Shown: positions 1 to 7,148 of the stretch, one piece after another
Layout of the letters: each line of letters begins with the position of its first letter
Position numbering within the stretch: position 1 is the stretch's first letter
DNA from: an uncultured Bdellovibrio sp.
GTDB taxonomy: Bacteria > Bdellovibrionota > Bdellovibrionia > Bdellovibrionales > Bdellovibrionaceae
Direction of reading: 5' to 3'
Assembly: GCF_946478835.1 (NCBI RefSeq)
Contig: NZ_CAMLDV010000024.1
Location: 1-31,150 of the forward strand
Length of the DNA: 31,150 bases
Made by a program: the position numbers and the translations under genes
Notes under the pieces: model-generated
The model's database searches: none
What the model saw: the letters and a program-made list of their open reading frames with translations, nothing else
Told to the model about the DNA's origin: nothing

Positions 1-260
1 ATGCGTGAGCCACTTCCTAAAACAACGTGGAAGGCGCCTTTCGTGTTAGACATATCGACGCCGACAATCTGTTCTCGATAAAGCGCGCAGGTTCCCGCGG
101 GATTTGTGACTTCAAGTAGAAAGCTCACCGCACTGCCGGAGTAAGGAGTGCCATCAGGTTTTAAAATTTTTCCGGAAATATTATAGCCATCAGCTCGCGC
201 AGTGAGCGCGAACGCAAGATGAACTAAAAATAAAAGAAAAGTCCCACCGAGAGATTTCAT
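1..260 (-). CDS. Exported surface protein, N-terminal part only (cut by window start)
   Basis: The minus-strand frame starts at ATG 258-260 and stays open to the window edge, so only about 86 N-terminal residues are visible. It begins MKSLGGTFLLFLVHLAFALTAR, a clear signal peptide. A segment reading roughly SGKILKPDGTPYSG follows, then a stretch containing TNPAGTCALYREQIVGVD. This resembles the carboxypeptidase-regulatory or Ig-like beta-sandwich start of large secreted proteins that I associate with Bdellovibrio, some of which carry tail-fibre-like domains further on. That family link is from memory and is weak. The gene lies just downstream of the small lipoprotein gene on the same strand (54-bp gap), so the two may be co-transcribed. 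Function is unknown. Confidence 0.75.
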   Translation of the reverse strand, partial: MKSLGGTFLLFLVHLAFALTARADGYNISGKILKPDGTPYSGSAVSFLLEVTNPAGTCALYREQIVGVDMSNTKGAFHVVLGSGSR

Positions 261-263
261 TCC

Positions 264-305
264 AAATAACTATTCGGAATTACGCGGATAAATCATTAGT
301 TATTT
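264..305. repeat. AT-rich inverted repeat between two minus-strand genes
   Basis: Nine-base arms AAATAACTA (264-272) and TAGTTATTT (297-305) are perfectly complementary across a 24-base spacer. They fill the gap between the lipoprotein gene and the downstream surface-protein gene. No T-run follows in either direction, so it is not a typical intrinsic terminator. It could be an mRNA processing hairpin or a chance AT-rich match. Confidence 0.25.
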
Positions 306-314
306 AACTGAATT

Positions 315-587
315 TTACTCGGCCTGTGTATCCAGGACGAGCTTATAACCGTTCGCTGAAACAGAGGTCGAGGTTTTGTTCTCTTTTGAAACAACGGCCT
401 TAAGCTGATAACCCGTGGTCGAGGTTGAGACACCGATGCTGGCAAGCTCTGTTTCAACGGGGGGACTTTGAACCTTGCTTTGCTCGGGCCCCGAAATTTT
501 TCGCAAAATGCTGACCTGGGGTGTGACATCAGAACACCCAGCCAAAAGAAGCGACAAAAATGCGGCTTTTAAAATGTGAGATCTCAT
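315..587 (-). CDS. Small lipoprotein of unknown function
   Basis: The 90-residue protein starts MRSHILKAAFLSLLLAGCSD: a basic N-terminus, a hydrophobic core and the lipobox L-A-G-C, so it should be a substrate for Lgt and signal peptidase II with lipidation at Cys18. The mature part is short, rich in Ser, Thr and Val, and carries no domain I recognise. Upstream is the divergent transglycosylase-like gene. Downstream on the same strand is the exported surface protein at the window start, so a two-gene envelope operon is plausible. The Shine-Dalgarno sequence ahead of the ATG at 585-587 is poor. Confidence 0.7.
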   Translation of the reverse strand: MRSHILKAAFLSLLLAGCSDVTPQVSILRKISGPEQSKVQSPPVETELASIGVSTSTTGYQLKAVVSKENKTSTSVSANGYKLVLDTQAE

Positions 588-685
588 TAATCAACTTATC
601 GGTATCCTGGAACTGGACTTTAGGACCTTCAGTTTTTACAGAAATAAACAGATAAGAAGTTGATGTTTTTTATAAAGGAGAAGAC

Positions 686-2311
686 GTGAAGCAGTCTAAG
701 GCATCCTTCTGGGTTTACGCATTTTGCTTTTTTACTTTTGCAGCGTTTGGGTGGTACGGATTTTCCGTGGACTCAAAAGAAGTTGCAGGAACATCGGAGC
801 TTGCATCTAAAGGAGCTTTTGAAAATGCAGAACAGTGTGGACCTGCCCGTAACTACTTTTTAAAGGATCTTAAAAAGATGTCTGCTGTTTACGCTGGAAA
901 CCGTTCGCAAGCACAAGTGAGCCGCGGTAACCCTCCCAAGGAATGCGTTTCCTTTATTATGCAAAACTTCATTCCTTTAAATTCAAAATCCACAGCGATG
1001 TCGCAGTGTCGTAATGAGGAAGGACAAGCTTTATTGTCTCCAACAAAAGGGGCCGATGCGGCGGGATTTCAGCCTCCGTGTGTGACTGAGTCTTACGTGA
1101 ACAGTGTTTACAATTCATTGGTGGACGTCGGTGATTGTTTAAATATTCCGGTGAAAGAACTTTTGCCGAAGCTTTATAACGAAAGCGGTTTGCATGTGAA
1201 TACACTGGGCGGCGGCTTTGATGCCGGGGTGGGGCAGTTGACGGTGAGTGCTCTGCGCGAAGTGTTTATGCGCTATGATGGTATTTCAACAAATCCCTCG
1301 GCTCTTGATTGGTATGTGAAAGAGATTGCAAAATCGAATAAAGAATCTTGCAAAAGAATCATTGCAGAAAAAAGCGCTTATCAAATCGACGTTCCTAAAG
1401 GACAAAAACTTTGTTTCTCGGGCGAAGCCTCAGATGCGGATTGTTATACTCCGTGGTCTTCCAGCAATCGCTGTATCGTGATGACAATGCCAGCAAATCC
1501 ATTAAAGAACGTTTTATTCACAGGTATTTTCTATCGCAGCATGCTTAAAAATGCGACGGGCATTAGTTTCTCTGCGGGTAATGACACTATTAATGGCAGA
1601 GCTTTTAGAGATGGTGAAGACTACAACGGTTATATCGGCGCAGGAAATTTCGTCGAACGTCTTCGTAAGCTCGGTGCAACTCATGCATCGAGCGCAGTGA
1701 TCAAGCAGATGATCGTTTCTCTAGGATTTAATGCCGGTATTCGCAGTGGTAAAATTTATTTAGAGAACTTCATTAAACAAAGAGAAGCAAAACAGAAGTA
1801 TCTTAAAGATGCAGACGTCGATTTCCAAAACGTCAGCACAGGCAAGTGGGCGATTGTCACAAATCTTCCAACATACTGGCGTGGTCTGGGTTCTGACGAC
1901 GCAGCGGAGTTTGATAAAGCGATGACGTCTTTGGAAGTTCTTCGCGAATTAGGTCTTGATGCAAATAAAGCGCAAAAAACATATAAAGAACTGCGTCCTT
2001 ACGTGCAAAAAGAAGTGAAAGCTATTAACGACAATCAAAAACTTTCTGCTGAAGATAAGCAGAAGAAAATCAACGAGCTTAAAGTGAAATACGATAAGTA
2101 TCGTCATCCTCTTTTGCAGGCGGTGTTTGCAAAGTCTGACGAGTTGACGTTGCCAGAGTATATGAGAATCGCCCACGCGTATTCGATCATCACTGACACG
2201 AGTGCCGGTGGCGCACCAGGGTACTTGAGTTTCGTGGCAGCTAAGCACAAACAATTGGAAAAAGAAATGGGAGCAAGAGTATGTACAGCAGATCAATACT
2301 TACAGTTCTAG
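686..2311 (+). CDS. Exported protein with lytic-transglycosylase (SLT)-like motifs
   Basis: The 541-residue protein uses a GTG start preceded by AAGGAG at 675-680. Residues 8-27 form a hydrophobic signal or anchor segment. Three features in order resemble the goose-lysozyme/SLT fold: E166-S-G (candidate catalytic Glu in NESGLH), G181-VGQLT (compare the family's G-x-x-G-L-M-Q) and F348-NAG (compare Y-NAG). The spacing from the second to the third motif is unusually long, about 165 residues, with Cys-rich inserted sequence. The C-terminal third is helical and Lys/Gln-rich. If the assignment is right it would cleave peptidoglycan in the periplasm. This is an inference from motifs only, and overall similarity looks low. 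The 3' end overlaps the next gene by 31 bp, implying co-translation. Confidence 0.75.
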   Translation: MKQSKASFWVYAFCFFTFAAFGWYGFSVDSKEVAGTSELASKGAFENAEQCGPARNYFLKDLKKMSAVYAGNRSQAQVSRGNPPKECVSFIMQNFIPLNSKSTAMSQCRNEEGQALLSPTKGADAAGFQPPCVTESYVNSVYNSLVDVGDCLNIPVKELLPKLYNESGLHVNTLGGGFDAGVGQLTVSALREVFMRYDGISTNPSALDWYVKEIAKSNKESCKRIIAEKSAYQIDVPKGQKLCFSGEASDADCYTPWSSSNRCIVMTMPANPLKNVLFTGIFYRSMLKNATGISFSAGNDTINGRAFRDGEDYNGYIGAGNFVERLRKLGATHASSAVIKQMIVSLGFNAGIRSGKIYLENFIKQREAKQKYLKDADVDFQNVSTGKWAIVTNLPTYWRGLGSDDAAEFDKAMTSLEVLRELGLDANKAQKTYKELRPYVQKEVKAINDNQKLSAEDKQKKINELKVKYDKYRHPLLQAVFAKSDELTLPEYMRIAHAYSIITDTSAGGAPGYLSFVAAKHKQLEKEMGARVCTADQYLQF

Positions 2312-2751
2312 GAGCGGTTTCCGCAGTTCTAGTGACATCCGCTTTCTCTTTTCATGTGAGAGCGCCTTTCTCGCCAGGTGGTGACTCTGCAGCACAAGTG
2401 ATGGCTGTCAGCAATGTGGTGCAAACCGTGGACATGAACCTCAATGGCCTTAATAGAAAAGTTCATTCACGTATGCCGGCGAGTGAAAAAGTAGAAATTT
2501 TAAAAGAAACTCTGTCGACGATTGCAGAAGTGCGCAAACAAAGCGCCTTGCAAACAGTGGACAAAGAAGTTTATTTGGATTACGCGACAGAATCTTTAGA
2601 GCACGTGGCACAAGATCCTCATTTCTCTGTCGAGAAATGCCCCGAATACAAAGCGCGTGTGATGAATGACTTTGAGCCTTACGCGGAAAAAATGCCTTCG
2701 CATCCGGCTCTGAAGCGTTCCTATCAAATTATTGAAGGTATTTGTTCTTAA
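2281..2751 (+). CDS. Small exported protein, C-x34-C family (paralogue of 3495-3920)
   Basis: The 156-residue protein has an N-terminal signal peptide (SILTVLGAVSAVLVTSAF). It starts at ATG 2281, inside the preceding gene, after a GGGAG sequence. A later in-frame GTG would destroy the signal peptide, so the overlapping start is preferred. The mature part is mostly helical. Its C-terminus has a Cys at 120 and another at 155, separated by 34 residues, one residue before the end. The same layout and several identical positions (a Y, then EP-x-AE, P-A-x-K) occur in the protein encoded at 3495-3920, so the two are paralogues. The cysteines probably form a disulfide in the periplasm. Function is unknown. 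Overlap with the transglycosylase-like gene suggests it works with that protein. Confidence 0.75.
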   Translation: MYSRSILTVLGAVSAVLVTSAFSFHVRAPFSPGGDSAAQVMAVSNVVQTVDMNLNGLNRKVHSRMPASEKVEILKETLSTIAEVRKQSALQTVDKEVYLDYATESLEHVAQDPHFSVEKCPEYKARVMNDFEPYAEKMPSHPALKRSYQIIEGICS

Positions 2752-2755
2752 TTTT

Positions 2756-3385
2756 CTATTTGGAGAGTTGGGATTTAGTTCTCAACTCTCTTGCCATCAA
2801 AGAATCCGGACTGCATTCATTCTCTGCGTATTTCATCGGCATCGAATAACTTTGTCCATCAATTGTTAAATCTAAAGCAAGCTTATAAGAGTTGTAGGTT
2901 CCCGCGAAACTCGTTTCTGTTACTAAAGACGAATAGAAAGACCAGCCTTTCACTTTGAATCCGTTTTGATCCTGTTCTTCCGTTGTGCCAAAGCAGGATT
3001 CAATCATAGTCCCTTGAATTCGACATTTAGAACGAGGCCACTCAAAGCGCTGAATTGTCGGAAGTGCTGTTAAAGTCTGAGCTTTGGCATTGAGCTTTGC
3101 GATATCACTAGGAGTCGCAAGACCGTCAAAGACGGGCATATAACGAGGACCATTGTGATGGAAAACCTCGACAATCACAGTGTCACCCACTTCACGAATG
3201 GCAAAGCTAGTTGTCGGAAACTCCGTGATACACGTCATGTTCATTTTCCCGGCGGCAGTCGCGGAAGCTGAAGCGGCGGCAGCCGGCAGTGCTGTAGCGT
3301 CGGCAGACGCGGAAGCTGAAGCAGTGTTTGTCATTGTCAATACAAGTGAAAAAAACGAAATAAAGGCAAGAATTAAGCTTTTCAT
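2756..3385 (-). CDS. Exported protein of unknown function with Ala/Ser-rich linker
   Basis: The 209-residue protein starts MKSLILAFISFFSLVLTMTN, a signal peptide, with GAGGAACC upstream of the ATG at 3383-3385. Residues about 22-46 are almost only Ala, Ser and Thr (a low-complexity linker, partly encoded by a duplicated DNA segment). The rest is a compact domain with four cysteines and many aromatic residues, which I do not recognise. The gene converges on 2281-2751 with a 4-bp gap and diverges from 3495-3920. A small hairpin (2763-2770 with 2783-2790) lies within its last codons but has no T-run. It probably acts in the periplasm or is secreted. Confidence 0.7.
   Translation of the reverse strand: MKSLILAFISFFSLVLTMTNTASASASADATALPAAAASASATAAGKMNMTCITEFPTTSFAIREVGDTVIVEVFHHNGPRYMPVFDGLATPSDIAKLNAKAQTLTALPTIQRFEWPRSKCRIQGTMIESCFGTTEEQDQNGFKVKGWSFYSSLVTETSFAGTYNSYKLALDLTIDGQSYSMPMKYAENECSPDSLMARELRTKSQLSK
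3254..3323. repeat. Duplicated 22-bp segment encoding the Ala/Ser linker
   Basis: Positions 3254-3275 and 3302-3323 match over 22 bases with one mismatch (core CGCGGAAGCTGAAGC). The offset is 48 bp, exactly 16 codons, so copy-number change would keep the frame of the exported protein encoded on the minus strand. This is the signature of a linker that can expand or shrink by slippage or recombination. Confidence 0.6.
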
Positions 3386-3494
3386 TGTGGTTCCTCAAAC
3401 GTACTTGATTAAAAAAGTATCAGTATTTGGCTTAAGGACACAGTCGAGATTGAAAAAATCGTCAGAACATAAGATAAAAGGACGGGAGGTGAGC

Positions 3495-3920
3495 ATGAAA
3501 CCCGTTATTTTGTTATTCTCGATATGGTTCTTGGTCTTGGATGCTCACGCGGCTATCGAAGTTCCCGTTCGCAGTTCACGCAGCTTGCGTCAACAAGTGG
3601 ATAGCTACGCAGAGCTTTTAGAGAAAGAAGTGGTCAAGGCGAAGAACACCAAAGAAAAATACAGCGCGATGAACCGTGTTTTGGAGCAGATCAAATCTCT
3701 CCGTGAAAACAGCGCCCCTCAAGGAGCCTTGGACGAATCGCACATGGATCTTATAGTGTCTGTTCTAGAATCCTTGCCATCGCAAGGTAAATTTAAAAAG
3801 AAAGAATGTCTAAAATACGAGAATGACCTTCTTAGCCAATATGAACCCACGGCCGAAGAAGCTCCGCAAGAACCTGCAGTGAAACCGGCTTGGACAGTCT
3901 TGCAGTCGTTATGTCGTTAG
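3495..3920 (+). CDS. Small exported protein, C-x34-C family (paralogue of 2281-2751)
   Basis: The 141-residue protein starts at ATG 3495 after GGGAGGT (3484-3490) and begins MKPVILLFSIWFLVLDAHA, a signal peptide. The same frame is open further upstream, but that part overlaps the opposing gene and lacks the signal sequence at its start, so it is excluded. Cys105 and Cys140 are 34 residues apart with one residue after the last Cys, exactly as in the 2281-2751 product. Shared positions include Y-x-EP-x-AE and P-A-x-K between the cysteines. The middle is predicted helical. Likely a periplasmic disulfide-bonded protein of unknown role. It is monocistronic with its own ribosome-binding site. Confidence 0.75.
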   Translation: MKPVILLFSIWFLVLDAHAAIEVPVRSSRSLRQQVDSYAELLEKEVVKAKNTKEKYSAMNRVLEQIKSLRENSAPQGALDESHMDLIVSVLESLPSQGKFKKKECLKYENDLLSQYEPTAEEAPQEPAVKPAWTVLQSLCR

Positions 3921-3948
3921 TTTGTTTCTGAAAACAAAGGGCCCAGGA

Positions 3949-6477
3949 TTAGTCGGAAATTTTAATTGTCTTAATAAAGTCGACGTGACCAACTTTAGCC
4001 TCAGCGTAATGGGTGTGGACTCCGACAGTCTCTGAATCAAGTTGATATAATGCGAGCGAATCATATTCATAAGAATATATATAATTATGTCCTTGGGCAG
4101 TCATTAAAGATACTTGGTCGTTAATAAGTAACCAACTTCCGTCATTGCCGAGCTTCAGTATCTTATTGTCGGAAGTTAAAACAAAAATTTTATTACTCGT
4201 AGTCACAAGAAGACTCTTTGGTGTGTAGGTGGAATCCATGATAGTCGTCCACGTTAAACCTCCGTCCTCACTTTTTTGAATCTGTGTTTGTTGCTTCAAA
4301 TAGATATTTCCATTTGAGTCAAAAGCGATTTCTTCATAAGGGTTAGAAGTGGTGTTGGGTTCTCGACGGACTTCATTCCAAGTAACTCCGCCATCGACGG
4401 ATTTATAGAGAATTCTTTCCGAGACAGGATTGGATTCCCGTCCCGAGAGCCATAAGACATTGTTCTTGTCGACTTTAAGATCATCAAGACCAAAATATGT
4501 ATTACTGGTGTTTTGTGGGAATGTGCTTACTGTACTCCACATTGCGCCACCCGGTGAACCTTTTCGTATTTCCACAAAGCCGTTGGAAGAATATCCATAA
4601 AATGCACCGTAATATAAATTGTTGTTTTGATCGACAACCAGGCGTCCTTGCGTAGACCATTGAAATGGCTCCGATGGATAGGTTGGATGAGTGTATTGTT
4701 CCACGTAAGCCCAACTTTGTCCTCCGTCTGAACTTTTACGAACGAGCGCGGAGGGTCCAGACCTGCCCAGAACATAGATGTTTCCAAGCTTGTCGTAGGC
4801 AGCATCGACCGTTGAAAATACACGTGTAGGGTCTACGAAGAGATCCGATGAACTCCATGTCTTTCCTTTGTCAGAGCTGATTCCGGTAAACCAAGGATTA
4901 TTACTATTGGATTTTGATAAAGAACCCAGCCATCCCACGCTAAGATAGCGGCCCGACGGGAGGACAAGGAGCTTAGTGATTTCATTATAAAATTTTTCGG
5001 TATAAGCAATGAAGTCTCTTTCTGACCACGTGGCACCACTGTCTGTGGAATGAAAGTTGAGAGCATAATAATAGGAGCTGGCTATAGCATGAACGCCATT
5101 GCCTGATCCTGGAAACAGGAGGCAGCCGTTAACGTATCCTCCTGACTTCAGCGTCGACGTGGACCATGTGTTCCCGCCATCAGTACTGCGGACTATTTTT
5201 ATTTCTCGATCAGGAGGCGGCCATCCAGGAGGGAAGTACGTACCTATGGAAACTATTGTGCCGTCGCTTAAAACTTCAACTTCGCCGACCCTGGTTGAGA
5301 TAGAACCGTAGTTGTATATTTCCGTCCAGGTGGCACCACCGTCGGTGGTCCGTTTGATATTCCAACCGTTGCTTCCAAACGTTGAAGCAAGATAGGCCGT
5401 CGTATTGCTGACGATTTGCAGCTCGCCGTAAACTTGATAATTGGAAGTCGTCGCATTGCCTAATTCCACGTTCATGTCTGTAAATGACCATGATGTTGCA
5501 AAAGTCCCTTTATATAAAACGGCTTTACTAGAAGCGTTTTGAGCAATGAACCAAATAGTGTTATCAGGAGCCACTCGCACATGCAGGATTTGGGCATTAT
5601 AGGTGTTTACATCTTGAGTGTAGATGATGGACCAAGTTTGCCCCTGATCCTTACTTTCTTTGAGAACCCAACGATGGGTGTCGCCGGGGCCTCGGGAATC
5701 GTACCCAGCGGCGTAAACATATCCCGTAGAAGGTGACGTCGCAGTGGATTGGCATAAACTTTCGATATCTAACTCTGTATCTACATCGGCAGACGTCCAT
5801 GTGAGCCCACTGTCGGTTGATCGCCTGACATACCAATGAATAGCATCGTAATTATCAGAATCCCATTGGTATCCGCATGAATAAGCGGAGTTCAAGTGAC
5901 TGGACATAGACAAGATGTGGGCCTCGCCCTCGTTGTAGGGCTGATAGTGATCGGCTACATTCCAAGTAATTCCGTTATCAGAGCTTCGTTGAACGACGGT
6001 CCACTCCCAACCTCCCGCGGAATCGACAATGATGGTCCCAATCAATAGCGTTCCATCCGAAAGTTTTGTGCCTGAAGTTGGATAATTTTGATCTCCATAA
6101 GTTTGCGGAGTTTCCATCACAAAAGATTCATCAAGGCCTAATATGTTTACCGTGACTTTCTTTGTTTCTCCATCGGCAGAGGTCAAAATAAGTTCGGTGG
6201 TTTTGCTACTTAGGTTTTTGGGAATGACTAAAGAGTCGCTGGCTGAATCATAGTATCCATCAGGACTTGAGACGACGTAATTGGTATATTCGTCGGTTGC
6301 AAAAAGAGTCTGCAATGAAATGGACTCTCCTGAATACACGGAAGACTTTGCTAAGGGAAGGGGCGGCGTTGTCAATGAAGGAATTGAAAGAGAACTTTGC
6401 AAGTGGGCATCGAGTTGGCAATTCACCAAAAACGGTACGAGCAATGTGAAGAGAAGACGTTCTAAAAAAGTTTTCAC
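3949..6477 (-). CDS. Large Asp-box (BNR) beta-propeller lipoprotein
   Basis: The 842-residue protein begins with a signal peptide ending LVNC at residues 17-20, a plausible though not ideal lipobox. About ten Asp-box motifs (S-x-D-x-G-x-T-W) occur: near residues 165 (SSDNGITW), 220, 275, 377 (TTDGGATW), 431, 477, 534, 582, 693 (SVDGGVTW) and 736, plus a degenerate one near 640. Asp boxes sit on beta-hairpins of sialidase-like and sortilin/xyloglucanase-type propellers, so this is probably one or two large propellers. I see no convincing sialidase FRIP motif or Arg triad, so binding or scaffolding is at least as likely as catalysis. The start is GTG at 6475-6477 with no Shine-Dalgarno sequence. 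The gene stands alone. Confidence 0.85.
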   Translation of the reverse strand: MKTFLERLLFTLLVPFLVNCQLDAHLQSSLSIPSLTTPPLPLAKSSVYSGESISLQTLFATDEYTNYVVSSPDGYYDSASDSLVIPKNLSSKTTELILTSADGETKKVTVNILGLDESFVMETPQTYGDQNYPTSGTKLSDGTLLIGTIIVDSAGGWEWTVVQRSSDNGITWNVADHYQPYNEGEAHILSMSSHLNSAYSCGYQWDSDNYDAIHWYVRRSTDSGLTWTSADVDTELDIESLCQSTATSPSTGYVYAAGYDSRGPGDTHRWVLKESKDQGQTWSIIYTQDVNTYNAQILHVRVAPDNTIWFIAQNASSKAVLYKGTFATSWSFTDMNVELGNATTSNYQVYGELQIVSNTTAYLASTFGSNGWNIKRTTDGGATWTEIYNYGSISTRVGEVEVLSDGTIVSIGTYFPPGWPPPDREIKIVRSTDGGNTWSTSTLKSGGYVNGCLLFPGSGNGVHAIASSYYYALNFHSTDSGATWSERDFIAYTEKFYNEITKLLVLPSGRYLSVGWLGSLSKSNSNNPWFTGISSDKGKTWSSSDLFVDPTRVFSTVDAAYDKLGNIYVLGRSGPSALVRKSSDGGQSWAYVEQYTHPTYPSEPFQWSTQGRLVVDQNNNLYYGAFYGYSSNGFVEIRKGSPGGAMWSTVSTFPQNTSNTYFGLDDLKVDKNNVLWLSGRESNPVSERILYKSVDGGVTWNEVRREPNTTSNPYEEIAFDSNGNIYLKQQTQIQKSEDGGLTWTTIMDSTYTPKSLLVTTSNKIFVLTSDNKILKLGNDGSWLLINDQVSLMTAQGHNYIYSYEYDSLALYQLDSETVGVHTHYAEAKVGHVDFIKTIKISD

Positions 6478-6483
6478 AATTAC

Positions 6484-6535
6484 AGTATCGGGTGTTTATA
6501 CTAGAAACTATAGCGTACGGATGTCTCATGAGACA
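6484..6535 (-). promoter_or_regulatory. Candidate promoter and palindromic site upstream of the Asp-box gene
   Basis: On the minus strand GATACT (6484-6489) lies six bases before the GTG start, and TATAAA (6495-6500) lies further up. Either could be a -10 element; no good -35 is visible. Upstream is a perfect 14-bp palindrome TGTCTCATGAGACA (6522-6535), a possible regulator site. With GATACT as -10 the mRNA would begin at or next to the start codon, consistent with the missing Shine-Dalgarno sequence. Confidence 0.35.
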
Positions 6536-6582
6536 CAGGTCGTGTTTCGCTTTGGAACAATGGCTTTGCAGTCGATGTGGCG

Positions 6583-7095
6583 TTAGTCTTCTTCGAAGAG
6601 CAAGATTTTCTTTAAGGCTTCTGATACGGCCTCTTGTTCTTTGTTAGAAATCTTCTTTGCAAAGCTCTGCAGCTCTTTCAGTCTTTCTTTTAAAATCGGT
6701 TCTATTAAATCTTTTCCGCGAGGGGTGAGTGTGATGCGCACGGCTCTCTTGTCTGTTTCATCTTGGAGTTTTTTAACCAGTCCCTTTTTTTGTAATTGAT
6801 CAATCATGCTGGTCACAGAGCCGGATGTGAGAACACTGTATTTCATCACTTGAGCGGCCGTCAGTGGTTGTGGGGAAAGGCGGCGTAAAGCTGCGAGAGT
6901 TTGAAACTGTGAGGCGGTGATGCCGTGCTTGGCGCAAAGAGATGAAAGGCGTGCCTCTAAAAGAGCCGACAGGCGCAAAGTGCGAAATAAAAAGGCTGTT
7001 GCGGGGTCAGAATAACGAACCTGTCCGCTTTGGCTTTTCCATTCTTGTAAAAAAACGTCGACATAATCTTGATTTGAGCCTTTTTGTTCTTTCAT
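6583..7095 (-). CDS. MarR-family transcriptional regulator
   Basis: The 170-residue protein has the MarR winged-helix layout: dimerisation helices at the ends, a helix-turn-helix at about residues 78-104 (recognition helix with SGSVTSMIDQLQKKGLV) and the wing with DETDKRAVR at about 112-120. Such proteins bind palindromes as dimers and usually respond to small aromatic ligands or oxidation. There is no obvious reactive Cys near the N-terminus of the OhrR type; the only Cys is near residue 54. It is divergent from the cupin gene, with two palindromes in the 53-bp gap, one touching its own start codon, so autorepression together with control of the cupin is likely. No Shine-Dalgarno sequence precedes the ATG. 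Confidence 0.9.
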   Translation of the reverse strand: MKEQKGSNQDYVDVFLQEWKSQSGQVRYSDPATAFLFRTLRLSALLEARLSSLCAKHGITASQFQTLAALRRLSPQPLTAAQVMKYSVLTSGSVTSMIDQLQKKGLVKKLQDETDKRAVRITLTPRGKDLIEPILKERLKELQSFAKKISNKEQEAVSEALKKILLFEED

Positions 7096-7138
7096 CTTGA
7101 TATCAAGATAAATACGAAATATCTTGATGTCAAGATAT
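7094..7138. promoter_or_regulatory. Interlocked divergent promoters and twin MarR-type operators
   Basis: Palindrome 1 is ATCTTGATATCAAGAT (7094-7109, perfect). Palindrome 2 has nine-base arms ATATCTTGA/TCAAGATAT around TG (7119-7138, perfect). Their centres are 27 bp apart. Minus strand: TTGACA (7128-7133), a 17-base spacer, then TATCTT (7105-7110), nine bases before the marR ATG. Plus strand: TTGATA (7098-7103), a 16-base spacer, then TATCTT (7120-7125), followed by GGAGG and the cupin ATG at 7149. Each palindrome therefore holds the -35 of one promoter and the -10 of the other. A bound repressor should shut both genes. Operator identity is inferred from symmetry and position. Confidence 0.75.
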
Positions 7139-7148
7139 TGGAGGTTTT

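Noticed and set aside
2763..2790. Hairpin GAGAGTTG/CAACTCTC as a terminator between converging genes
   Set aside because: There is no T-run on either strand, and it encodes the last residues of the minus-strand protein.
3180..3494. In-frame extension upstream of the 3495-3920 gene
   Set aside because: It overlaps the opposing exported-protein gene, lacks a signal peptide at its start, and a strong ribosome-binding site lies directly before ATG 3495.
3921..3938. Hairpin TTTGTTT/AAACAAA after the 3495 gene
   Set aside because: AT-only stem with a four-base loop and no T-run; too weak to call a terminator.
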